From assembly GCA_934401915.1 (NCBI GenBank), contig CAKRSV010000002.1:248001-312000 (forward strand): a stretch of DNA of 64,000 bases, given 5' to 3'. A model generated the notes under the pieces. That model worked only from the letters and a program-made list of their open reading frames with translations. It was not told the origin of the DNA and ran no database searches. Positions 17,111 to 25,504 of the stretch are shown piece after piece (the first letter of the stretch is position 1; each line of letters starts with the position of its first letter). Origin of the DNA: an uncultured Lachnospiraceae bacterium (lineage in GTDB: Bacteria > Bacillota > Clostridia > Lachnospirales > Lachnospiraceae). The position numbers and the translations under genes are program-made.

Positions 17111-18368
17111 TTTCCTTATGGCCGGCGTGGCGGTCTTGTACGTGGTGCTGGCAGTCTGCACAGGATGGATCCTGCACGGTCAAAGAGAGCAGACGACGAT
17201 GGAATACAAGGTTGAGATCAACGATCTGATGACGATGCTTAGCCGGGGAACAGAGTTGGAAAGGCTGCCGCTGCAGGACTGCGTGTACGTGAAGCAGGTC
17301 CGCTTCCTTTCGGCGGAAGATGCGGCTGATCAGGAGAGGCAGCAGGCCTTTTTTGCAGGACAAAATCAATATGAGACGATGACGAAGCCTCTTTCCGTTC
17401 AGGGCGAATGGAAGGGGTATCTGTGCTTTGATTACCAGATACCGAGGTCAGAGAATCTCATTGTCTGGTATGAGGGAATCCTGGCGGTGCTGTGCGCGGC
17501 GGTTCTGGGAATTTTGTGGTATGTGCGGAAGCGGATGCTGGAACCGTTCTGGAGGCTGAGCAATATGCCTTATGAACTGGCGAAAGGACACTTGCGGGGA
17601 GAGCTGCCCGAGAGCAGGGAAAAGTATTTCGGCAGGTTTATCTGGGGAATCTCCATGCTGAGAGATACCCTGCAGAGCGCCAGAAAAAGAGAACTGCAGC
17701 TTGCCGGAGAAAAAAAGACGCTGATCCTGTCCATCTCACATGATATCAAGATCCCGCTCAGTGCGATCAAGCTGCAGGCGAGAAGGATCTACGAAGGAGT
17801 TGTGACCGATGAGGAGGAAAGAAGAGCGTGCGGACGCAGTATCGAACAGCATGCCGATGAGATCGAGCAGTTTGTCAGGAAGATCATGGAGGCGTCCGGC
17901 GATCAGATCCTTTCCATCGAGGTAGAGAACAGCGAGTTTTATCTGAAAGATTATGTAAACCAAATAAGAGAGATATACCAACCGATATGCAGCCAAAGCA
18001 TGGTGGATCTTCAGGTTGCAAAATATGAAAACCATCTGTTGAAGGGAGATCTGGACCGGGCGGTCGAGGTGATGGAAAATCTGCTTGAAAATGCCCTGAA
18101 GTACGGCGACGGAAGACGGATCCGGATTTCTTTTTACGAGGAAGATTATTGTCAGGTCATTGAGGTTTTTAATACCGGTGAGGCGGTGAACAGACAGGAG
18201 ATCCCGCATCTGTTCGACAGCTTTTTCCGGGGCAGCAATGCGAAAGGAAAAGACGGAAATGGGCTCGGACTCTACATCTGCCGGCAGATCATGCTGAAGA
18301 TGGGCGGAGATATTTTTGTGCAGACAAAGGAAGACGGGATGAGCTTTTGTCTTGTATTCGCACAATAA
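17097..18368 (+). CDS. Sensor histidine kinase
   Basis: A 423-residue membrane kinase, partner of the preceding response regulator. Two membrane helices (residues about 5-25 and 122-142) flank a sensor domain of about 95 residues outside the cell. The phospho-acceptor is H215 in SISHDIKIPLSAI; the ATPase domain has the N box NLLENALKYG, a G box GNGLGLYICRQI and the F box FDSFFRG. The small sensor and direct linkage to an FtsX-type exporter fit a transporter-associated stress or peptide sensor. Overlaps the regulator by 14 bases; a terminator follows. Confidence 0.95.
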   Translation: MKKYNFLMAGVAVLYVVLAVCTGWILHGQREQTTMEYKVEINDLMTMLSRGTELERLPLQDCVYVKQVRFLSAEDAADQERQQAFFAGQNQYETMTKPLSVQGEWKGYLCFDYQIPRSENLIVWYEGILAVLCAAVLGILWYVRKRMLEPFWRLSNMPYELAKGHLRGELPESREKYFGRFIWGISMLRDTLQSARKRELQLAGEKKTLILSISHDIKIPLSAIKLQARRIYEGVVTDEEERRACGRSIEQHADEIEQFVRKIMEASGDQILSIEVENSEFYLKDYVNQIREIYQPICSQSMVDLQVAKYENHLLKGDLDRAVEVMENLLENALKYGDGRRIRISFYEEDYCQVIEVFNTGEAVNRQEIPHLFDSFFRGSNAKGKDGNGLGLYICRQIMLKMGGDIFVQTKEDGMSFCLVFAQ

Positions 18369-18384
18369 TGTTGAAAATATAGTG

Positions 18385-18434
18385 AAAATGCTTTGATGAG
18401 TGTGGTATAATCAAATCAAAGCATTTTTCTTTTG
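18385..18434 (+). terminator. Intrinsic terminator of the ABC/two-component operon
   Basis: AAAATGCTTTGAT and ATCAAAGCATTTTT pair over 13 bp around a 17-base loop and run into TTTTTCTTTT, 17 bases after the kinase stop codon. The stretch to 18600 holds no gene that I can see. Confidence 0.8.
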
Positions 18435-18600
18435 CGTCCGGCGACGTATGTTATCTTCTTCGCAAGTTCCTTGCGATGTCATTCAAATTCTAACATTCAA
18501 AGAAATTCATGCTTTTGAAACCACAAGTCAAAGCAGGAATTTCGGATGATATGCCAGATATAAGATGAAATCTCCTGCGATCAACAAAGGAGGTCATCAG

Positions 18601-19446
18601 ATGACAGAACAGAAATTTTATGGAATGAGAAATGATTACATGTTTAAGGCGGTGTTGCAGGAATCGCGGGAGGTGCTCAGAAATCTGGTAGCCGTGCTTA
18701 TGGGGATTGACGAAAGCACGATCACTTCCTGTGAGATCGTAAACCCCATTGAACTTGGGAAAAGTATGGATGCCAAGGAATGTATCCTCGATGTCAAACT
18801 GGTATTGAATGATACCCAGATCATCAATATTGAATTGCAGATACGGAAGGAAGCAAGCTGGCCGGAAAGATCGTTATTATACTGGTCAAGGGCGTTTGAC
18901 TGCATCCGGTCGGGCGACGATTATTCCCTGTTGAAGCCGACGTACCATATCGGTATTTTAGATTTTACTTTATTTGAAAATAACCCCGAGTTCTATGCGG
19001 AGTATCTGCTGATGAGCAGAAATACGGGGAAGATATACACAGACAAAATCAGCATGAGAGTCCTTGACCTGTCAAAGATAGAAAATGCACGTGAAGGCGA
19101 AGAAAAGCTGGTAAAATGGGCAAAGATATTCAGAGCAAAGACGATGGCGGAGTTGGAAACACTTGCCGCAGAGGAGGAGGTCCTGAAAAGCATGGTGGCA
19201 CATATCAGAGAATTAAGCGAAGAAGAAAAGATACGTCAGCAATGTGAAGCACGGGAAGACTATGAAAGAAGACTGCTCACAGAATACCGGGCTGGGGAAC
19301 GAAGCGGGATCGAACGAGGACTTAAACAAGGAAAAGAGCGAGGCATTGAATTGACAGCGATAAAAATGAAGAAAGAAGGAATAGCGGTATCCACGATTGT
19401 CAAATGTACCGGTCTTACGGAAAAGCAGGTGCTTGAGTTAGGATAA
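18601..19446 (+). CDS. Rpn family recombination-promoting nuclease/putative transposase
   Basis: A 281-residue member of the PD-(D/E)XK nuclease family often labelled putative transposase (RpnA-E like). The nuclease core shows as ECILDVKLVLNDTQIINIELQI (Asp, then E-x-Q on the next strand, residues about 63-84), preceded by the family opening NDYMFKAVLQ. The C-terminus has a variable Gly/Lys/Arg-rich linker (GERSGIERGLKQGKERGIE) and a short helix-turn-helix-like end (IVKCTGLTEKQVLEL), typical of the group. Members nick DNA and promote RecA-independent recombination or phage defence. The start follows AAAGGAGG. First gene of an accessory patch that also holds two broken genes. Confidence 0.88.
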   Translation: MTEQKFYGMRNDYMFKAVLQESREVLRNLVAVLMGIDESTITSCEIVNPIELGKSMDAKECILDVKLVLNDTQIINIELQIRKEASWPERSLLYWSRAFDCIRSGDDYSLLKPTYHIGILDFTLFENNPEFYAEYLLMSRNTGKIYTDKISMRVLDLSKIENAREGEEKLVKWAKIFRAKTMAELETLAAEEEVLKSMVAHIRELSEEEKIRQQCEAREDYERRLLTEYRAGERSGIERGLKQGKERGIELTAIKMKKEGIAVSTIVKCTGLTEKQVLELG

Positions 19447-19478
19447 AGCGCAGGATGAGTCGTTAGAGAATGATAACA

Positions 19479-19536
19479 AGAAAAAGCCTCTCTGGCAGCA
19501 GATTGTTGCTGTCAGAGAGGCTTTCTTCTTGTTTTT
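19479..19536 (+). terminator. Strong intrinsic terminator
   Basis: A stem of more than 20 bp (AAAGCCTCTCTG-CAGCA with TGCTG-CAGAGAGGCTTT, one mismatch, extended by AAGAA/TTCTT) and a 4-6 base loop, followed by CTTCTTGTTTTT. It ends the Rpn gene and may also serve the minus-strand XRE remnant. Confidence 0.9.
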
Positions 19537-19541
19537 GGAAG

Positions 19542-19779
19542 TCAGAGAATCTCCTGCTCTATGTCAAAAAATTCTTCCGAATCAAAGAAGTCCTTCAGGG
19601 ACATATCAAGTCCGTCACACAATATTTTTATTAAGTTAATAGACTTCTTTTCGGGAAGGATCAAGTATCGAATAAACCGTAGATGGCGTTACACCGGTAA
19701 GGCTAGCGAGATGATTATAGGAAATCTTCCGTTCAGAACATATGGATTTGAATCGTTTTACTACACACTCTTTTATCAT
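19542..19779 (-). pseudogene. Frameshifted XRE-type helix-turn-helix regulator
   Basis: Reading the minus strand from the ATG at 19779 gives KRFKSICSERKISYNHLASL, then TGVTPSTVYSILDPSRKEV, a clear XRE helix-turn-helix, and then a stop near 19645. Shifting frame by +1 (or -2) at about 19652 restores SINLIKILCDGLDMSLKDFF, then DSEEFFDIEQEIL, the normal second half of this small-regulator family, ending at 19542. Intact relatives are about 75-80 residues long and match both halves in order. The shift is not of the -1 slippery type, so this is most likely an inactivated gene. No other frame here is convincing. Confidence 0.75.
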
Positions 19780-19987
19780 GTCATGCCTATAAGACTATTT
19801 TTCTTCAAGAAAAATAGTAAGAGAAATTTTAAATGAGCCAAAACTATTATTTTGAGTAGATAAGTTAATTCTATCACTTATTATGTGTTTTGAGAATTAA
19901 ATCGATACAAACGAAGAATTTTGCTGAAAATGAAAAATTTTGAAACTTATATAAAACATTGTCATTTCTGATATGTTTAAATGTTAG

Positions 19988-22900
19988 GCTAATGCGAGTG
20001 AATATGCTACAACAAACAGCGTACCATCTGACATTACCAGGATTCCAAATGCAACGCCTCAGAAAGGGGATATCTTAATTTATCTTGGTGGATATGGTCA
20101 TGTCGCTATATATGAAAATGATTATAGTACTTATCATCAAAACTATGGAAATCCACCGGCACAATGTGTAACGCATGAAACATGGAAATATAATAATTCA
20201 AACTATTTATCGTCAGGGCAATACTATTGGGGCGTATGGAGACCAAATTTCGCATCTGGAAGCAGCACCCCTGACGTTTCCTACGAAACTTATAGTACGG
20301 GTGGATCCAGAGGTAGCGTTTCAGAAACAAATGCAACATTATATTCTGTGGTGCATACCAGTGCGCGCTCAAATATTGCGATTGGCCTGAGGATAGGTAC
20401 TTCTGCAGGAAACTGGAATGTGAAAATTCACGAAGAAGGACTTTCCAATGCGGGTTATAGTCAGTTAAATTCTAATGGTTATTTTGAAACATGGTTTGAG
20501 TGCAATAACGAATTAGGAGTTACCTTAACAAGAGGCACAAATTATTACTATCAGTTTTATGTTAAGATAAACGGGACAGAATATGCAGATTCTGTGAGAA
20601 GTTTTAAGACAGTTGGACCAACACCAGATACTACGAAACCTATTGTGTCCAACATGAAAATCTACAATGTTTCGAACAAGGGGTATTCTGTGTCATGCAC
20701 GGTATCTGATAATGTCGGGGTTGCGCAAGTAAAGTTCCCTACATGGTTGCCAAGCTATAGCGAGGCTGATATTAAATGGCTGAATGGAACACTGAATGGA
20801 AATACAGCAACGTGTTATGTACGAGCATCCGATTTCACGAATAAAAGTGTAAAATTTACCACTGATGTAAGGGCTTACGATGCAGCTGGAAATGTGTCAG
20901 ATTACGCAAGAGAGGAAGTTTTTATAGATCAGGATAAACCAGTTGTGTCTAACATAAAAATTTACAATGTTTCCCGAGAAGGATATTCTGTATCTTGTAC
21001 TGTGTCAGACAATGTAGGAGTTACAAGGGTTAAATTTGCTTCGTGGTTACCGTATTATTCAGAAGCAGATATTCATGAAACAGAAGGAACAATAAATGGA
21101 AATACGGCAACATGCTATGTGAGAACCGCGGATTTTACAAGTGAGAGTATTGATTTTCATACGGATATAAGAGCTTATGATGCAGCGGGCAATGCGTCTG
21201 ACATTGTAAGAGATAAAGTATTTATCGACCAGAACGCCCCTCAAATCTCTGACATTCAAATAACAGACGAGAACGAGGAAGGTTATACGATTTCCTGCAA
21301 GGTGACGGACGACTATTCTGGGGTGTCGAAGGTATGTTTCCTGACACGACTCACAGATGCGGATGCGGCAAGCGGCTGGCAGAATAATGCAAACACGCAG
21401 GGAACCAGGGAAGGAAACCGGTATTTCTTCAAAGTTCCGTTTGAAGACTACGACTACGAGAACGGAAAATATACGACCACGATTTATGCCTGTGATGGAT
21501 TCGGAAATGAAAAGTCCATAAAGTACAGCCATGATGTTTATGGGGAAATACCCGAAGAGGATATTCCGGCGGGGCAGCCTGTCCCGAAGGGACTGTGGAT
21601 CGCCGGGGTATCTCTACAGACCTATACAGGCAAAGCGATAAAGCCGGCGGTGAGAGTGTATGATAACAACCGGCTTCTGGTAGAAAAAAGAGATTATAAC
21701 ATCTCCTACAAAAACAATATCAAGGCAAATGATGCTTCTAAGGAGAAAACAGCGCCGACGATTACGGTGACGGGAAAGGGAAATTATGCGGGAAGGGATT
21801 CGGTCACTTTCCCGATCATGCAGAAAAATATCGCCGATGCAGATGTCAGCGCCGACAATCTGATATTGAGGGCGAACGGAAAGGTGCAAAAACCGATACC
21901 GACGCTGACATATAGTGGAAAGAAACTTGTCAATAAGAAGGACTTTACGGTTACGTTTCCAGATGTGGGGGATGGCGCATACAAGGAAAATGGGACTTAT
22001 TCCGTCAGGATTAGCGGAATAGGAAACTATACAGGAAGCCGGGAAGCTACCGTTACGGTTACCGGAGCCAAAATGGCTTCGAAGCTGACGGTTGGCAGTA
22101 TTGGAAAGCAACTCTATACCGGAGAACCGATCGAACCCAGTCTGGTTGTAAAAGATGAAAAGAAGGTTTTGAAGCAGGGGGAAGACTATACCGTCAGCTT
22201 CGAGAACAATAAAGAGGTTGGCACGGCAACGGCGACAGTAGCCGGAATTGGAAATTATGCAGGCACCAAAAAGGTGATATTCAAAATCGTTGCAAACGCT
22301 TCCATTAGCAGCGCGCAGATAACCATGACAACGGCTGATGGTTGGAATTTTGTGGGAAGTACCTACACCGGCAATGAGATCCGGCCGGATCAGTATATGG
22401 TGAACGTGACGATCAAAGGGAAGGGAAACCAGACCAAGACAGTGACATTAAAAGAAGGGACGGATTATACGGTTTCTTATCAGAATAATGTGAACGCAGG
22501 CACGGCGACCATGCTGTTTAAGGGAATTAACGGCTACAGTGGTTCGCAGAAAAAAACGTATCGGATCACAGCGTTTGATATGCGGGGAACAGGACAGGAT
22601 GATCCTGGGGTGGATGTTGTACTGAATGGAACGTATACCTATGCGAAGGCGGGATGTATGGCTAAGCCTACGGTATTGTTTGGCGGCAACACCCTGAAAG
22701 AGGGAAGAGATTATTCTTTATCCTATAAAAATATTGCAAAAGTAAATGATGGATCAGATCAGAAAAAGCTGCCAACGGTAGTGATCAGAGGAAAGGGAAA
22801 TTTTAAGGGAAGTATTGAGAGAACGTATCAGATCGCAGCAGAAGATCTCGGCAATATGACGCTGACGGCGAAGGACATTGTGTGGAAGAATAAAGCGGGA

Positions 22901-23410
22901 ATTTTTAAGACCAAGGTCGTCATAAAGGATCAGACCGGGAAAACTCTTAATGCGGGGAAGGACTATGAATCAAAACTGGCGTATACCTATGAAAATGATA
23001 CGGTGCTGAAAGAGGATGTCATCCGAAGAGCCGGGGAAGAGGTTCAGGCAAAAGATATTTTGCCGGCGGGAACGATCATCCGTGTAACAGCATCGGCTAA
23101 AAAAGGTGGAGGATACCAGGGAACAGTGTCGGGAACCTATCGGATAACCAGCTCGGATATCAATAAAGCAGTAGTAAAAATACCGGCACAGGTCTATACC
23201 GGAAAAGCGGTCAAAGTCGATAACGTAATGCAGATCACAATGAACGGAAAGCCGCTTTCGACCGATAATTATGAGATTGTCAGCTACAGTAATAACAGAA
23301 ATAAGGGCACGGCGTCCGTGACGATCAAGGGAAAAAACGACTGCGGAGGAATAAGGACAGTTAAATTTAAAATTAAGAGCAAGGGCTTTTTATGGTGGTG
23401 GAGATCATAA
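19988..23410 (+). pseudogene. 5'-truncated CHAP / Bsp-repeat / Ig-like surface protein gene
   Basis: The frame opens right after an in-frame TAG at 19985 without a start codon. Residues from ASEYATTNSV onward, with PQKGDILIYLGGYGHVAIYE and YYWGVWRPNF, are the second half of a CHAP (amidase/peptidase) domain; the signal peptide and the catalytic-Cys half are missing. Then come a fibronectin-like domain (to about 20630), two near-identical 100-residue GBS Bsp-like repeats plus a divergent third (to 21540), and five or more beta-sandwich repeats of the YTGKAIKPAV-type up to KIKSKGFLWWW. No LPxTG anchor. A GTG at 20348 lacks a ribosome site. The gene looks inactivated at its 5' end. Confidence 0.75.
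20641..21240 (+). repeat. Two tandem 300-bp Bsp-like coding repeats
   Basis: Two in-frame units of 300 bp (about 20641-20940 and 20941-21240) encode IYNVSNKGYSVSCTVSDNVG and IYNVSREGYSVSCTVSDNVG at the same place, both ending VRAYDAAGN or IRAYDAAGN and FIDQ. DNA identity is visibly lower than protein identity, so the duplication is not recent. A third, more diverged unit follows to about 21540. Confidence 0.8.
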
Positions 23411-23483
23411 AAAGCAGATAAAGCGTATGCAGCAGGTGAGCGAAGGTTTTTCTTTTCATACCTCCTTTTTTTCACATAGTACC

Positions 23484-23512
23484 TTGCCCAGCAAAGATGA
23501 ATCGGCTATAAT
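23484..23512 (+). promoter_or_regulatory. Promoter of the lipoprotein gene
   Basis: TTGCCC (23484-23489), 17-base spacer, consensus TATAAT (23507-23512), about 100 bases before the start codon at 23611. Confidence 0.65.
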
Positions 23513-23610
23513 TGGAGAAAAATAAAAAATAATGACTGATATTCATCAAAACAGGGCAAGACTATTGTTGGAAAATAGTGATTAGAATACAGGCAGACAA
23601 GGAGGAGTTT

Positions 23611-24285
23611 ATGAAAAGAAAAGCGATGGCAATGATTCTGATGTGTGCACTGCTTGCAGTGAATCTTACCGGCTGTGGAAACCGTACAGCGGATGAGGGA
23701 CAGGTACAGGAACAAGGTCAGACAGAAGGAACAGACAATGCGCAGGGGGATGCAGAGCAGGAACAGGAAGAACCCACACAGGAAGAAACTGCGCAGACAG
23801 AAGAGGACGACTTTACTGCGGATGATCCGCTGGAGGTATTGACGCAGGTGTGGAATAGCTACACGGAAGAAGAACGTTTTGAGGCAGCAGGCGGTGACCG
23901 CGGCAATATGGTGACGGACGCGCCGGGGAACTATGATCTGTCAGATGCCGCCGCAGCGGACGCAGAGCTTAGTGTGCCGGAGGATGCCCTGCCGCTCATA
24001 CAGAGTGCGGCGTCGCTTATGCACATGCTGCTTCCCAACACATTCACCTGCGGCGCGTATGCGACGGCAGGGGCGGTGGACAGTGCGGATCTGGCGACAG
24101 CCCTGCGTGATCACATTCAGGAGAAGCACTGGCTGGATGTGATACCGGACAAGCTGGTAATCCTTTCGCTGGACAACTGTATCGTGGCGGCATATGGAAA
24201 AGAGGATCTGATAAACTCGTTCCGCGACAAGGTGCAGGAATCCTATCCGGAGGCGCAAGTTGTCTATGAAGAGGCGATAGAATAG
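23611..24285 (+). CDS. Hypothetical lipoprotein
   Basis: A 224-residue exported protein with a lipoprotein signal peptide: basic start, hydrophobic core and lipobox LTGC with the lipidated Cys at residue 22. About 45 Glu/Gln/Thr-rich linker residues follow, then a compact domain from about residue 70 (EVLTQVWNSYTEEERFEAAGG to the C-terminus) with alternating helices and strands, including a long Ala-rich stretch DAAAADAELSVPEDALPLIQ. I do not recognise the domain. The start at 23611 follows AAGGAGG; it sits under its own promoter. Function unknown; localisation to the outer face of the membrane is well supported. Confidence 0.85.
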   Translation: MKRKAMAMILMCALLAVNLTGCGNRTADEGQVQEQGQTEGTDNAQGDAEQEQEEPTQEETAQTEEDDFTADDPLEVLTQVWNSYTEEERFEAAGGDRGNMVTDAPGNYDLSDAAAADAELSVPEDALPLIQSAASLMHMLLPNTFTCGAYATAGAVDSADLATALRDHIQEKHWLDVIPDKLVILSLDNCIVAAYGKEDLINSFRDKVQESYPEAQVVYEEAIE

Positions 24286-24331
24286 CAGGCGGTCCAAATC
24301 GGCGGAAGAGAATCTGCACAGAAAAATCTGA

Positions 24332-24360
24332 TTGTATCACGGAACGGATTCGTGTATAAT
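24332..24360 (+). promoter_or_regulatory. Promoter of the 78-residue gene
   Basis: TTGTAT (24332-24337), 17-base spacer, consensus TATAAT (24355-24360). Fifty-three bases before the ATG at 24413. Confidence 0.65.
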
Positions 24361-24412
24361 ATCACCATAACAGAACCAAAGAAAGATCATATTTCAAAGA
24401 GAGGTGCAGACC

Positions 24413-24649
24413 ATGAAATTGATGAACATTACGGATCCGGAAAAGTTTTTTGAGGTGATCAATGAGTGCAAGGGCACAGTGGAGCTGGTTACGAAGGAGG
24501 GCGACCGACTGAATCTCAAGTCACAGCTCACCAAGTATGTGGCGCTGACGAAGCTGTTTGCCGACAATGCGATCCCGGAGATGGAACTTGTAGCGCATGA
24601 TCCCGAGGATGTGAACCGCCTTCTTGAGTATATGGTAGGCGGCATGTAA
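24413..24649 (+). CDS. Small conserved hypothetical protein (78 residues)
   Basis: A 78-residue soluble protein: MNITDPEKFFEVINECKGTV, then ELVTKEGDRLNLKSQLTKYV, a short helix, and a C-terminal strand and helix EMELVAHDPEDVNRLLEYMV. The pattern helix-strand-strand-helix-strand-helix suggests a small alpha/beta fold. I recall very similar short proteins across Lachnospiraceae, none with a known function to my knowledge. AGAGAGG precedes the ATG, and it has its own promoter and terminator, so it is expressed alone. Confidence 0.75.
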   Translation: MKLMNITDPEKFFEVINECKGTVELVTKEGDRLNLKSQLTKYVALTKLFADNAIPEMELVAHDPEDVNRLLEYMVGGM

Positions 24650-24706
24650 TACAGCGCGGGCAAGGGGCTTGCGGCGCCGGGCAAGAAAGCGAAAAAGTAC
24701 AAGAGC

Positions 24707-24740
24707 AAGAATCCTGTGAAAACAGGATTCTTCTTATGTT
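24707..24740 (+). terminator. Intrinsic terminator
   Basis: AAGAATCCTG / CAGGATTCTT, perfect 10-bp stem, six-base loop, T-rich tail (CTTCTTATGTT). Confidence 0.75.
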
Positions 24741-24770
24741 GAAGAATAAATCTGATTTATTTCTTGTCAG

Positions 24771-24784
24771 ACAAAACGTTTTGT
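24771..24784. promoter_or_regulatory. 14-bp perfect palindrome, LacI/cre-like operator candidate
   Basis: ACAAAACGTTTTGT at 24771-24784, a perfect palindrome with the central CG typical of LacI/CcpA-type operators, about 135 bases before greA. It differs from the usual catabolite-response consensus at the outer positions, so the regulator is uncertain. Confidence 0.35.
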
Positions 24785-24919
24785 GAGGCTGTACAAAAGT
24801 GCACAGGTTCATCACAGAAAGAACGCCGCGAGACACTATGCCAGAGAGCGATCTGATAGAACAATCGGGTATAAGGATAAGAACATAATAAATGCAGATA
24901 ACTTGAAAGGGGGAGAATC

Positions 24920-25420
24920 ATGCACAACGAACTGACAAAGCAGGATATCAAGAAGATGGAGGAGGAGATCGAATACCGCAAGCTGGTGGTGCGCAAGAAT
25001 GCGCTGGAGGACGTGAAGGAGGCGCGTGCGCAGGGAGATCTGAGTGAGAATTTTGAATATTATGCGGCGAAGAAATTCAAGAACCAGAATGAGAGCCGGA
25101 TCCGCTACCTGGAGAGGATGATCAAGACGGCGGTGGTCGTTTCGGATGAGTCCGCAGAGGATGAGGTCGGAATGAACAACACGGTCGAGGTCTTTTTTGA
25201 GGAGGACGGACTGACGGAAAAATACAAGCTGGTCACCACGGTGAGGGGCAATTCACTGGAGGGACTGATCAGCACGGAATCGCCTCTTGGCAAGGCGCTT
25301 CTGGGACATAAGGTGAACGACCGCGTCTACGTGGAGGTCAAGCCGGGAACCGGCTATTATGTGGTGATCCGGGCGATCGAGAACACGTCGGACGGGGACG
25401 ATAAGCTGAGAAGTTTTTAG
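24920..25420 (+). CDS. greA: GreA/GreB family transcript cleavage factor
   Basis: A 166-residue factor that inserts its coiled coil into the RNA polymerase channel and stimulates cleavage of backtracked RNA. The coiled coil covers residues 1-75 with the acidic tip motif ARAQGDLSENFEY, carrying the catalytic D and E residues; the C-terminal FKBP-like domain includes LISTESPLGKALLGHKVND, the standard GreA ending. RBS AAAGGGGGAG. The N-terminal helix is longer-spaced than in E. coli GreA and the protein may be one of two paralogues, which cannot be checked here. Confidence 0.9.
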   Translation: MHNELTKQDIKKMEEEIEYRKLVVRKNALEDVKEARAQGDLSENFEYYAAKKFKNQNESRIRYLERMIKTAVVVSDESAEDEVGMNNTVEVFFEEDGLTEKYKLVTTVRGNSLEGLISTESPLGKALLGHKVNDRVYVEVKPGTGYYVVIRAIENTSDGDDKLRSF

Positions 25421-25504
25421 CGCATAAAGGAAGTACATGCCTCATACACTTAATTGAGATGTGACAAGCTGCACCGGAATACACATCGAGATGGAGGAAA
25501 GAGC

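Noticed and set aside
19542..19779. Programmed frameshift instead of a pseudogene
   Set aside because: The change needed is +1 or -2 and there is no slippery heptamer with stimulatory structure; a mutation is simpler.
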